Source: Granulicella cerasi (GTDB lineage: Bacteria; Acidobacteriota; Terriglobia; Terriglobales; Acidobacteriaceae). From it: a DNA stretch of 64,000 nt. Positions 24,068 to 32,679 of the stretch are shown piece by piece. The notes beneath the pieces were generated by a model. It was not told the origin of the DNA. It saw nothing but the letters and a program-made list of their open reading frames with translations, and ran no database searches. Both the position numbers and the translations under genes were made by a program. The stretch covers positions 434,001-498,000 of the forward strand of contig NZ_JAGSYD010000002.1 of the NCBI RefSeq assembly GCF_025685575.1. Reading direction: 5' to 3'. Every line of letters begins with the position of its first letter. Positions within the stretch are counted from its first letter, which is position 1.

Positions 24068-25266
24068 AGCAGGCAGTGAAGCCGAAGAGCATGGTCGTCG
24101 CTGGTGTGATGAGTGGCACAAGCGCGGACGGCATCGACGTGGCGGTTTGCCGCGTGAGCTTTGACGCGAAGACGCAGCTGCCGAAGTTGAAGCTGCTCGC
24201 GCATCGTGCGTTTCCCTATTCGGCGGCGGTGCGGAAGAGCGTTCTCGCTGCAATGAATGCGGCGAGCGTTTCGGTAGCGGAGTTGTCGCAGTTGAGCTGG
24301 CGACTCGGCGCGCTGTATGCCGATGCGGTAGAAGCGACGCTGCAGGATGCAGCTTTGAACGCAGACCTCGTCGCGATTCATGGTCAGACGATCTATCACC
24401 AATCTACAGCGACGAAATTTCTCGGAGCACCGACGCGTTCGACCTGGCAGATGGGCGAGCCAAGCGTGGTTGCGGAGCGGCTGCGCCTGCCGGTGCTTTC
24501 AGATTTCCGTCCGGCGGATCTTGCCGCAGGCGGACAAGGTGCGCCGCTCGTACCGATGCTGGATTACGTGATGTTTCGCCACGCCACACGCAACCGCGTG
24601 TTGTTGAATCTCGGGGGAATCGCGAACGTAACGGCGATTCCTGCGGCGGCGCAACTCGACGACGTGATGGCGTTCGACACGGGGCCGGCGAACATGGTGA
24701 TCGATGCGTTGATGGCGCAGTTCACAGGCAAGGCGTTTGATCGGAACGGCACGACGGCACGCAGGGGCAAGGTTCTGGAGCAGGTGTTGAAGCCCTTACT
24801 CGCGATGCCGTACTTCGACGCCGCACCTCCAAAGTCCTGCGGCCGCGAGCAGTTTGGTGTCGAGTTCGTCGAGCGTTTCCGTAAGGCGTGCGAGTTGCCC
24901 GATGCATCCCATGCAGACTGCGTGGCGACCGCGACGGCGTTTACGGCACAGACGATCGTCGATGCCTATGTGAAGTTCGTGTGGCCGCATCTTGGACAGA
25001 GCGCACCGCTCGCGAAGAGCACTGAGCTGCTGGTGGCAGGAGGCGGCGCACGCAATGCGACGCTGATGCAGATGCTCGCGGATCGCTTCGCTTTCTTCGG
25101 CGTTCGCGTGAAGACAACGGAAGATGTGGGCTTGCCCATTGAAGCCAAGGAAGCCGCGGCGTTTGCGTTGCTGGGATGGCTGACATGGCACAAGATGCCG
25201 GGCAACGTGCGCACAGCGACCGGCGCAGCGCGAGAGGTTGTGCTGGGCAAGGTGACGTATGCGTAG
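24064..25266 (+). CDS. anmK: anhydro-N-acetylmuramic acid kinase
   Basis: 400 residues. AnmK motifs are GVMSGTSADGIDVAVC (14-29, ATP-binding), IHGQTIYHQ (105-113), SDFRPADLAAGGQGAPLVP (146-164), LNLGGIANVT (181-190) and FDTGPANMVIDAL (204-216). The enzyme opens and phosphorylates 1,6-anhydroMurNAc from turned-over murein, giving MurNAc-6-phosphate. It overlaps mutS by four bases and the next gene by eight, a tight three-gene unit. With ldcA and mpl at 3.7-6.1 kb, the window covers both the sugar and peptide arms of murein recycling. Confidence 0.95.
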   Translation: MKQAVKPKSMVVAGVMSGTSADGIDVAVCRVSFDAKTQLPKLKLLAHRAFPYSAAVRKSVLAAMNAASVSVAELSQLSWRLGALYADAVEATLQDAALNADLVAIHGQTIYHQSTATKFLGAPTRSTWQMGEPSVVAERLRLPVLSDFRPADLAAGGQGAPLVPMLDYVMFRHATRNRVLLNLGGIANVTAIPAAAQLDDVMAFDTGPANMVIDALMAQFTGKAFDRNGTTARRGKVLEQVLKPLLAMPYFDAAPPKSCGREQFGVEFVERFRKACELPDASHADCVATATAFTAQTIVDAYVKFVWPHLGQSAPLAKSTELLVAGGGARNATLMQMLADRFAFFGVRVKTTEDVGLPIEAKEAAAFALLGWLTWHKMPGNVRTATGAAREVVLGKVTYA

Positions 25267-26800
25267 TTCGTTGCGCGTGACACTTGCATCGCTTTGCTTG
25301 CTCGCCATGACCGCTTGCTCTACGAACAAGCGCACTCCGGGAGAGCTTCGTTTTCTCATCGAGTCTTCGCCGAATAATCTTGATTTGCGGCAAGGCACAG
25401 ACGCGCAGTCTGAGCGCGTAGGCGCGCTGATCTACGAGCCGCTTGTGCATCGCGATGCACAGTTTCATCTGCAGCCGTGGCTCGCGCAGAGCTGGGAACG
25501 CCAGGATGCCAACACCTGGGTCTTCCACCTTCGGCCGAATGTGCACTTTCATGACGGACATATCATGACGTCGAGCGATGTGGCGTGGACCCTGCGCTCG
25601 ATGTCGAATGGAGCGCTCGTCAGCGCGAAGGCCAGTGCATACGCGAAGATAGCGAGCATCGAAACGCCTGATCGGCTGACGATGATCGTGCATACGAGCG
25701 CGCCGGATGCGAGTCTGTTGTTCAATTTGTCGGATGGACTCTTCGGCGTGGTGCGCGATGGCGCTGGACGCGATGAAGGCTTGCATCCCGTAGGGACCGG
25801 GCCGTTCCGCTTTGCTTCGCAAACGCAGGACAAGGACGTGGTACTTGAGCGTCATGACGCCTACTGGGGTGAAGGAGCGAGCATACCGCGGCTGCGTTTT
25901 GACGTGGTGCCCGATGCAATCACGATGGCGCTGGAGATGAAGCGTGGCTCCGCCGACGTTGAAGCGAATGCCATCACGCTCGATGAGGTCGCGGCTCTCG
26001 AGAAGACTCCGAGTATCGAAGCATCATCCACACCGAGCACGACGGTGATCTATGCGCAGTTCAATGTTGCGGACCCGGCACTGAGCGACGTACGCGTGCG
26101 GCAGGCGATTGCCTATGCGCTCGATAAGCCTGCAATCATCAGCACGTTGTGGCACGGCAAAGCGATTGAGGCGGATTCGCTGCTTCCTCCGGGACACTGG
26201 GCACGTGCGAGCGATCGCGATCTGCAGCAGTATCCACACTCGTTGAAGCACGCGATGGAGCTACTCGATCAAGCTGGGCTGAAGCCGGACAAAGACGGCG
26301 TGCGATTGCGCTTCACCCTGAAGACTTCTACCGATGAGATGACGCGCGTACTTGCGCAAGCGGTGCAACAGCAGTTGCGTCGAGCGGGCATTGCCATGGC
26401 GATTCGCCCGGCGGAGTTTGGCACGTTCTATGCGGACATCACCCACGGCGCGTTTCAGATGTACATTCTGCGCTGGACAGGCGCGTCGAATCTCGATCCC
26501 GACATCTTCCGCTATGCGTATAGCTCGGCTAGCTTTCCGCCGAAGGGTGGCAATCGCGGACATTACCGCAATGATCGCGTCGATGCTCTTCTGAAACAGG
26601 CCGCTGCAGCCACGGATGAGTCGCAGCGGCGTGCGTTGTATGTAGAGGTGCAGAAGATTCTTGCGGTGGATCTGCCCTCCATTCCGCTGTGGTATCCGAG
26701 CAACGTGGTGCTGCACTCGCAACGTGTGGTTGACGTGCAACCAGACGCGAGCGGCAGCTTCAGCTTCTTACGATCGGCAAAGCTGCGCCAGCAGAAGTAG
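25259..26800 (+). CDS. oligopeptide-type ABC substrate-binding lipoprotein
   Basis: 513 residues with a lipoprotein signal (LLAMTAC, lipid-modified Cys20). SBP_bac_5 (DppA/OppA/MppA) features: GALIYEPLVHRDAQFHLQPWLAQSWE, the family signature WVFHLRPNVHFHDGHIMTSSDVAWTL, and a C-terminal DLPSIPLWYPSN. It should be anchored on the periplasmic face of the inner membrane, presenting a peptide or peptide-like ligand to an ABC importer. The eight-base overlap with anmK hints at murein peptides as ligand, as for E. coli MppA, but that is inference. No permease or ATPase gene follows; the next gene is convergent 36 bases away. Confidence 0.87.
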   Translation: MRSSLRVTLASLCLLAMTACSTNKRTPGELRFLIESSPNNLDLRQGTDAQSERVGALIYEPLVHRDAQFHLQPWLAQSWERQDANTWVFHLRPNVHFHDGHIMTSSDVAWTLRSMSNGALVSAKASAYAKIASIETPDRLTMIVHTSAPDASLLFNLSDGLFGVVRDGAGRDEGLHPVGTGPFRFASQTQDKDVVLERHDAYWGEGASIPRLRFDVVPDAITMALEMKRGSADVEANAITLDEVAALEKTPSIEASSTPSTTVIYAQFNVADPALSDVRVRQAIAYALDKPAIISTLWHGKAIEADSLLPPGHWARASDRDLQQYPHSLKHAMELLDQAGLKPDKDGVRLRFTLKTSTDEMTRVLAQAVQQQLRRAGIAMAIRPAEFGTFYADITHGAFQMYILRWTGASNLDPDIFRYAYSSASFPPKGGNRGHYRNDRVDALLKQAAAATDESQRRALYVEVQKILAVDLPSIPLWYPSNVVLHSQRVVDVQPDASGSFSFLRSAKLRQQK

Positions 26801-26836
26801 CTTGCATTCCAACATCCGCTTGATGCCGATGCCAGG

Positions 26837-29800
26837 TTACGGCGTCACCTGGAGCGAGCGTAAGACGAACTTCGCCGCTGGACTCATGAAGCCGATGTTC
26901 GTGGACGCCGGTAGCGTCGATGGGATTACCGCAGAGGCGGTTTGACCTCCGCAGGAAAGCGTGCCGATTGTGCCGGCGAGCGTTACTGAAAGCGCGCAGG
27001 CGGTGTTCGCCGGATAGATCGTGGCAAGTGTGGTCTCCAGGCCTGCTATGCGCGAGTAGAGATCAATCTCTCCGGCATAGCTGACCGTGAAGAGATAGTT
27101 GTCGAGGTCGGTGTAGCGGTAGAGCACCTTGGCACCGTAGGTAGCGGCACTGGTAGTCGCGGTAAAGTCGGCGCGCTTTACGTCGATGAGCAGCGGATTA
27201 CTGAGGTCAGGAGTCGACGAGACGATGCCGCTACCCGCATGGAAACTCCAGTCGCCATTCGGATCGTTCCACACAGCGCCTGCAGGAGCGAGTGCGGGCT
27301 TTGTGCCGTTGATCGCGTGACGCGCAACATGCTCGCGGAAGCTGGTCGATAAGATCGAGGTCGCTGGTGCAGTGGATGTAACAGGAGTGGAGGCAGTCAC
27401 CGTGGCAACGGACGAGGTGCTGGGTGCGTAGTTTACGTTGCCGCTATATGCCGCCGTGAAGCTGTGTGTGCCTGCAGTGATTGCATTCACGGCGTAGGCG
27501 GCATTGCCTGCGGCGAGCGCTGCTGTACCGAGCGTTGTGCCGCCATCGCTGAAGGTCACGAGACCTGTTGCTGCAGCGGCATCGACCGTTGCAGTCAACG
27601 TTACCGACGAACCAGCCACCGAAGTACTGCCGGTTGTCGTCAAGGATGTTGAGGTTGCCGTAGCCGCAACGGTGGACGAAGTCCAGTCGTAGCGCGTGAT
27701 CGAGTAAGGCGGCAAAGAGTCGCTCGTAGGATTCGTGACGCTGTATGCCCCGCTGAGCGCGACACTCTGCGGATAGAGGTTTGTGTTCGCAGTGCCAGCA
27801 GCTTCGTTGCGAGCGGAGATGCTCGACGGCGCGTAACGCGTGACCGACACGCTACCGCTCGGCGCCGATGTGCCTGCAAAGGCGATGGTGTGAGCGTTGG
27901 CGATGTCGACGTTGATGACGATCATGGAACGCTGTGTGCCCGACTGAAAGCAGAACGCATACTCCTGTGGAATGCCGCTCGCCGTAGGCGTACCGGAGGA
28001 GCCGAGGCCGTTATGGTTTGCGGCGAGAGTATAGGTTGTGGGATTCACCACGGGGCAGCTATACATCGGACCGATGATGGCCGCGTTCGCGATCTGCATT
28101 CCCAACTCTTGCGGGCGTGGCGCATTCGTCGCACCCCCCAGATCAACGAACGCGCCCCAGTTGTGCGTCACGTTACCATTCGGACCGCTGGTGTAGTACT
28201 CGCTGAGCGAGAAGAAATTCTGATCGACGATGCCGAAAGAAAGGTGCTGCAAACCTTGCAGTGCTGTCGCTGTGCCATAGCCTGCAGCATCGGTAAAGCT
28301 GTCGAGCACGGACTGCGTGACAGCAGACGTACCTTGCGTCGTGCTGTTGTCGAACTCGTAGACGTTGAGCTTGCCATAGGCCTTGATGGCGTTGCCTTGC
28401 TGATAGAACGTGGCCGCGGAGTTTGTTGTATTCGCGACCACTTCATACATCAGAGGATTCCAAAGCGCGGAGAGTGGTGCGACGTCTCCCACGTACGCTT
28501 GCGTGTACGGCGCGAGTTCGCCGCTGTTGGCGCCGGTGCGCGTCATCGCTTCCACGATGCCATAGTTCACATTGCCGTCTTGAAAGCCCAGGATGAGGTC
28601 GATGCCTGCGCCGCCACTGGGCCATGACGCGGAGCTGCGCATGGATCCCCACACACCTGCCGCATCGGTCGAGTAGTCGTAGTAGTAATCAGGCGCGTCA
28701 GCGCGATAGCCAAGGCCCTCGCCAGCGCCACCTTCATTCCAGTTCTCGTTGCCCATCGCGAGGTGAATCGTCGGGAAGATGCTGAGCCAGGAGGTGCCGT
28801 GGCCCTGCGCCAGACGTAGATCGCCCATCGTCGTTGCGGGCGAGCCGTTGAGGTAGTCGATCCACCACGCGCCTTCATCAGCGCCGGTCGTCTCCGGGAG
28901 TGCGTAGTAAGGCTCAGCGCCGATGGCCTCGCAAAGCTGCAGGAACTCGGTGAAGCCAACCTTCTCGCTCGCATAGCCCTGCCCGCCCGCGTAGTCATAA
29001 CCGGTGGAGTTGACTGCTGGCTGGCGCTCGAAGAGAGGAAGAATCGTGTTTTCGATTTCGTCCGCACTCTGCCCTGCCCAGTCGCGCAGCTCGCAGGGGA
29101 CACCCGTGAGCGAGGCACCCGCACAATGTTGCTTCAGTGCATTCACGACTTCATCGCGGAAAGGTGTGGTGTTCGTCGCATCGGTCGTGGTCTTTTGAAA
29201 CGACACGTCGTCGAGCTCAACAAATCCACCCTGCGCGAGCATTTCAACGGTGATATCGCCTTGCGCGAGTTGAGCGGTCTCTGCACCGGTGCAGTTGAAG
29301 GAGAACGAGGCCCACGTAGGCGCAGCCGGAAAACTCTGCGAAGTGCAAGACAGCGGGTTGCCCGCAGCGCCAGTGACGTTGCGCTTCACGTTGACCGTGA
29401 GCGTTGCACTGCCAATCGTCTTATAGTGTCCGCTGATCGTGTATTGCCCGTTGATCAGCAAGCCGGTGACCCAGGCAGCGGTATCAATGTGTGCGACCAC
29501 GCCTGCGGTCGAACCCGACGGGCTTGCATCGAGCACGATCGATTGCTGTCCCTCATACTGCGTAGCGCAGTCGGAGCCGATCCTGCCACCGTTGGAGATT
29601 TCCGCCCACCAACCTGCGTGGCTTCCTTCCCAATCTTCTTCGGGAGTGCAGTCGATAGACTTCCGCAACACGATCACGTCGCCTTTGACGACTGGCGTAG
29701 AGCACGCAGAGGCAAAGGTGTACGTAGGGCCTGCGTTGTTGGCAGCGATGGTGTTCGACGCGATAGAGCCAGAGCATACGAGGGCCTTCGGTGCTCCGCG

Positions 29801-30160
29801 ATAGAGCTTGAAGGTGCCGCCTGCCCAGAAGTTCGCTACGACGGGGTCGTAGAGATTCGGAGAGATGAAGGTCGTGCTGGTAGCGTCGGCCATCGCTACG
29901 AACTTGTCGCGATAGAGGTCCGGCTCGAAACCCGGATTTCGCCACATCAGGTTCTTGTAGAGCTCTCCGGCACCGTAGTACGTCGGACCGCCGAGATTGA
30001 TGCCGATCTTCTTCGGGTGTGCGACGAGGATCGTGCTTTCCTGCGGCGTGATGGTCTGCGCGGAGCCAGTGAATGCGAGCGACAGCAGGAGAAGAAAAAG
30101 GCCGAGGCGCGCGAGAGCGCTTCCACAAACCTGCGCGGGGCGGAAACCAATGTGCTTCAT
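26837..30160 (-). CDS. large secreted GH51/GH39-like arabinofuranosidase-type protein
   Basis: 1107 residues from the ATG at 30160; an open GTG-initiated extension to 30256 adds an unlikely N-terminus. Residues 1-34 are a signal peptide. A (beta/alpha)8-type hydrolase region spans about 40-700 and contains MGNENWNEG with a likely acid/base Glu472 and NVYEFDNS with a candidate nucleophile Glu602, similar to GH51/GH39 enzymes. Inside it, about 190-310, lies a Cys-containing beta-rich insert like a carbohydrate-binding module. About 855-945 is an Ig-like (Big_5/Ig_3) domain, and the last ~110 residues look like a lectin-type jelly roll. Substrate is unknown. It stands alone and is probably extracellular or surface-bound. 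Confidence 0.62.
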   Translation of the reverse strand: MKHIGFRPAQVCGSALARLGLFLLLLSLAFTGSAQTITPQESTILVAHPKKIGINLGGPTYYGAGELYKNLMWRNPGFEPDLYRDKFVAMADATSTTFISPNLYDPVVANFWAGGTFKLYRGAPKALVCSGSIASNTIAANNAGPTYTFASACSTPVVKGDVIVLRKSIDCTPEEDWEGSHAGWWAEISNGGRIGSDCATQYEGQQSIVLDASPSGSTAGVVAHIDTAAWVTGLLINGQYTISGHYKTIGSATLTVNVKRNVTGAAGNPLSCTSQSFPAAPTWASFSFNCTGAETAQLAQGDITVEMLAQGGFVELDDVSFQKTTTDATNTTPFRDEVVNALKQHCAGASLTGVPCELRDWAGQSADEIENTILPLFERQPAVNSTGYDYAGGQGYASEKVGFTEFLQLCEAIGAEPYYALPETTGADEGAWWIDYLNGSPATTMGDLRLAQGHGTSWLSIFPTIHLAMGNENWNEGGAGEGLGYRADAPDYYYDYSTDAAGVWGSMRSSASWPSGGAGIDLILGFQDGNVNYGIVEAMTRTGANSGELAPYTQAYVGDVAPLSALWNPLMYEVVANTTNSAATFYQQGNAIKAYGKLNVYEFDNSTTQGTSAVTQSVLDSFTDAAGYGTATALQGLQHLSFGIVDQNFFSLSEYYTSGPNGNVTHNWGAFVDLGGATNAPRPQELGMQIANAAIIGPMYSCPVVNPTTYTLAANHNGLGSSGTPTASGIPQEYAFCFQSGTQRSMIVINVDIANAHTIAFAGTSAPSGSVSVTRYAPSSISARNEAAGTANTNLYPQSVALSGAYSVTNPTSDSLPPYSITRYDWTSSTVAATATSTSLTTTGSTSVAGSSVTLTATVDAAAATGLVTFSDGGTTLGTAALAAGNAAYAVNAITAGTHSFTAAYSGNVNYAPSTSSVATVTASTPVTSTAPATSILSTSFREHVARHAINGTKPALAPAGAVWNDPNGDWSFHAGSGIVSSTPDLSNPLLIDVKRADFTATTSAATYGAKVLYRYTDLDNYLFTVSYAGEIDLYSRIAGLETTLATIYPANTACALSVTLAGTIGTLSCGGQTASAVIPSTLPASTNIGFMSPAAKFVLRSLQVTP

Positions 30161-30333
30161 GGCCGTTATTCTCCGAGGTGCGAACGCGATTATAGCCAGC
30201 GATTCGCAGGAACAGAGAGACACCAAAGGTGCTATCAAACGTAGCGACTTCTGCACGATGGAAATGAATCATGCTGAAGGGTTGATCACACGGAAGTCTT
30301 TATCAAACACGAGCCACGGACGCTGCGAGCGCG

Positions 30334-31341
30334 CTACTCGGCCTGCGGCGAAACGCCGTTGACCACGCACCGAAAGCTCATGTGCCCGGTAGCGCTGTCT
30401 GGCGTGTTTTGCGTGCGTGCTGCAACACGATAACGGTTGCAGTAGGAGTAGTGGCAAAGGAAGGAGCCCCCCTTCATCACGCGTCCACTACCCGAGGTCG
30501 GCCCCTGCGGATTGCGCTCCACCGATGTTGCATGTGCGTCTATCGCGAACCAGTCCGCGCACCACTCCCACGTGTTTCCGGTCATGGAATAGATGCCGTA
30601 GCCATTGGGCGGGAAAGCTTCGACCGGGCAGGTGCCCGCGTAACCATCGTCCGCAGTATCTTCGCGCGGGAACTCGCCCTGCCAGATGTTGCAGCGATGT
30701 TCGCCGTTGACACGAAGTTGATCGCCCCAGGGATAGAGCTTCTGCTCCAGGCCGCCGCGCGCTGCATACTCCCACTGCGCTTCCGTAGGAAGACTCTTTC
30801 CGGCCCAGGCGCAGTAGGCCTGCGCGTCATTCCAACTTACATGCACCACGGGATAGTCGGCGCGCGATGCGATATCGCTTCCCGGCCCTTCCGGCGAGCG
30901 CCAGGTAGCTTCCGGAACAACGCACCACCAGGGCGCGCTGGCGACCGTGTCCCTCACAAGCTCCGTGAAGCGGCGCTTGGGCACATGGGACCAAAACACA
31001 AAGGACCAACCGAAGTGCTCCGCTTCTGTCTTGTACTGCGTCGCATCGACGAAGCGCGCAAACTCAGCGTTCGTCACCGTGTGACGGTCCATATAGAAAG
31101 GGTCGAGCGTGACAGCGTGCACCGGGCCTTCGCCGTCGGCAGCGAAGCCTTGCGCGTAGTCCGTACCCATGAGAAACGTGCCACCGGGAAGAAACACCAT
31201 ATCCGCCAGGCGCTCTTCCTGCGACCGCTCCGCAGCTATGAGAACCTTGGGGGCCGCAGTCACTTCTGTGCGCTCGGAAGAAGGGGTGCAGCACCCCTTC
31301 TTCACGATCTTCAATGGCTCGTTTTCGGTCGACTCGTACAC
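30334..31341 (-). CDS. formylglycine-generating enzyme (SUMF1 family)
   Basis: 335 residues, GTG start at 31341 without a strong SD. The SUMF1/FGE fold runs from about residue 48 (MVFLPGGTFLMGTDYAQGF) through HPVVHVSWNDA-type, LPTEAQWEYAARGG, YPWGDQL and GNTWEWCADWF segments. GGSFLCHYSYCNRYRVAAR at the end carries both copper-binding cysteines (296 and 301). That makes it a bona fide FGE rather than a SUMF1-fold protein lacking catalysis. FGE oxidises the Cys of CxPxR in sulfatases to formylglycine. No sulfatase is seen in the window. The N-terminus contains GCCTPSSER, curiously close to a sulfatase substrate motif. Confidence 0.9.
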   Translation of the reverse strand: MYESTENEPLKIVKKGCCTPSSERTEVTAAPKVLIAAERSQEERLADMVFLPGGTFLMGTDYAQGFAADGEGPVHAVTLDPFYMDRHTVTNAEFARFVDATQYKTEAEHFGWSFVFWSHVPKRRFTELVRDTVASAPWWCVVPEATWRSPEGPGSDIASRADYPVVHVSWNDAQAYCAWAGKSLPTEAQWEYAARGGLEQKLYPWGDQLRVNGEHRCNIWQGEFPREDTADDGYAGTCPVEAFPPNGYGIYSMTGNTWEWCADWFAIDAHATSVERNPQGPTSGSGRVMKGGSFLCHYSYCNRYRVAARTQNTPDSATGHMSFRCVVNGVSPQAE

Positions 31342-31462
31342 ACCACAAGCTTATTGCATTCGGTGTGGGGCGCTCCAACACGGCGGCGGAAAGAGGTCGC
31401 CCAGAGCTGTGCCAGAGAACAAGAAACTCCGCACTCAGCCTTCTGGCATCTGCAGCGATCCT

Positions 31463-32308
31463 TCAAGCCGCAATTCCATACTTCTCCGCAAGAAACACCT
31501 GCAGAGATGCTGGAAGCGCTGCAGCGAGTTCCTGCCACGTAAGAAGCTGGAGACGATGACGGAAGTTAGGAAGATGTACGGCGCGCATCACGCGATACCA
31601 CTTCTCGATAAGGTCGGCGCGACGAGCATCACAAAGCACGCAGAAGGAAGCATGTGCGGCATAGGCGGCGAGAGTGCTGCGGATGAGTTGGTAGCCGCTG
31701 TAGCGGCCCGCTATAACCGGCAAATCGGCTACGTCGAAGACGATCTCGATGTCGCGATAGCGATGAACCAAGCTTGTCTTCGCGGATTGAAAGTCGGACT
31801 CCGTGAGCTTCGCCTCGACCAACAAATGATCCAGCTTCATATCGATCTCGGTGTTGTCACTCTTCCCGCCACGGAGAGGTGTACGCGGCTTGAATCCAAA
31901 CACCGGGGTTACGGGCGATTCCAGTCCGAGCATCGCCTGCACCTGCGGTTCAACGATCGTTCCAGGATGACAGAATATGTTCATCAAGAGGGCATCTGAG
32001 CTATTGGCGCAGTCCAACTCTCTCCATGGCCAGTCAGCGCGGGCGCGTGAGCGCTTGTACGCCGTATGAGATTTTTCGAGGCGACGCTTCCAATCGGTTG
32101 AAGCACGGATCTGCGCGTAGGATTCGTGATGGAAATTACCGTGCCTGCCATCCTCGTCCAGCCCGAAGATCACGCTGGGAGTATTGCCGTCTGTGCAAGC
32201 ATGTAGAAGGCGACGCTCCGCAGCGAAACTTAGGGCGCGGTAGCTCAGTTCGGCTCGGATGCCTCCGCCGACTGGTACATCTTCCTCGCTACGATTCCCC
32301 ATCCGCAT
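31463..32308 (-). CDS. PD-(D/E)XK nuclease-like protein
   Basis: 281 residues. The central part reads EIDMKLDHLLVEAKLTESDF (about residues 154-173), an Asp-strand-Glu-x-Lys arrangement typical of PD-(D/E)XK nucleases and of PGN_0703-type putative restriction endonucleases. The N-terminal ELSYRALSFAAERRLL and the late SGYQLIRSTLAAYAAHASFCVL are consistent with an all-alpha/beta nuclease core with helical ends. There is no methyltransferase, helicase or toxin/antitoxin partner nearby, so it is a stand-alone protein. Function could be DNA repair, restriction or something else. The family call is moderate. Confidence 0.5.
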   Translation of the reverse strand: MRMGNRSEEDVPVGGGIRAELSYRALSFAAERRLLHACTDGNTPSVIFGLDEDGRHGNFHHESYAQIRASTDWKRRLEKSHTAYKRSRARADWPWRELDCANSSDALLMNIFCHPGTIVEPQVQAMLGLESPVTPVFGFKPRTPLRGGKSDNTEIDMKLDHLLVEAKLTESDFQSAKTSLVHRYRDIEIVFDVADLPVIAGRYSGYQLIRSTLAAYAAHASFCVLCDARRADLIEKWYRVMRAVHLPNFRHRLQLLTWQELAAALPASLQVFLAEKYGIAA

Positions 32309-32679
32309 CTCACGATCATAGCGAAATAAAAGCGAATAAACACTATGAGGATGAGCGGTGACGTTCTAAGGGGGCTACCATCATCCCCGCTCCAAAAGAC
32401 TCATCCGCGCAAGCGACGAAGGCTGCAGCAACGCCGAGAGCTCCTCTTTCCGGCGGGTGAAGGAGCCCAAAACTCTTTGCGGCCATGCAAACTTAAGTGC
32501 ATATGTCATCAGCCTTTTGTGTCTCCGGTTCGCAGGCCGACGAACGACGTCTTGCCATGCCCTTCAGATGGACCTATTCTTGAAGAATCCAAATGCATGA
32601 GTAGTACGCAACCGACCGGGCACGTCAGGATCTCCTGCGTCGATGTGCGGCTACGAAAGTCGGGTCATTAGGAACTGGC
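32309..32679. other. intergenic region, no gene seen
   Basis: A 371-base divergent gap between the nuclease-like gene and the diguanylate cyclase. A 108-codon plus-strand open frame here (from 32345) has a Pro/Arg/Cys-rich sequence with no recognisable fold and no good SD, so I do not call it. Promoters for both neighbours should be here. I see no convincing operator or hairpin. Confidence 0.5.

Noticed and set aside
32234..32300. GCGCGGTAGCTCAGTTCGG, which looks like the 5' half of a tRNA
   Set aside because: No matching acceptor 3' strand (CGCGCCC) and no proper T-arm follow; the stretch is the antisense of the nuclease-like gene start.
32345..32671. 108-codon plus-strand frame before the diguanylate cyclase
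   Set aside because: Low-complexity Pro/Arg/Cys sequence, no recognisable fold and no SD.
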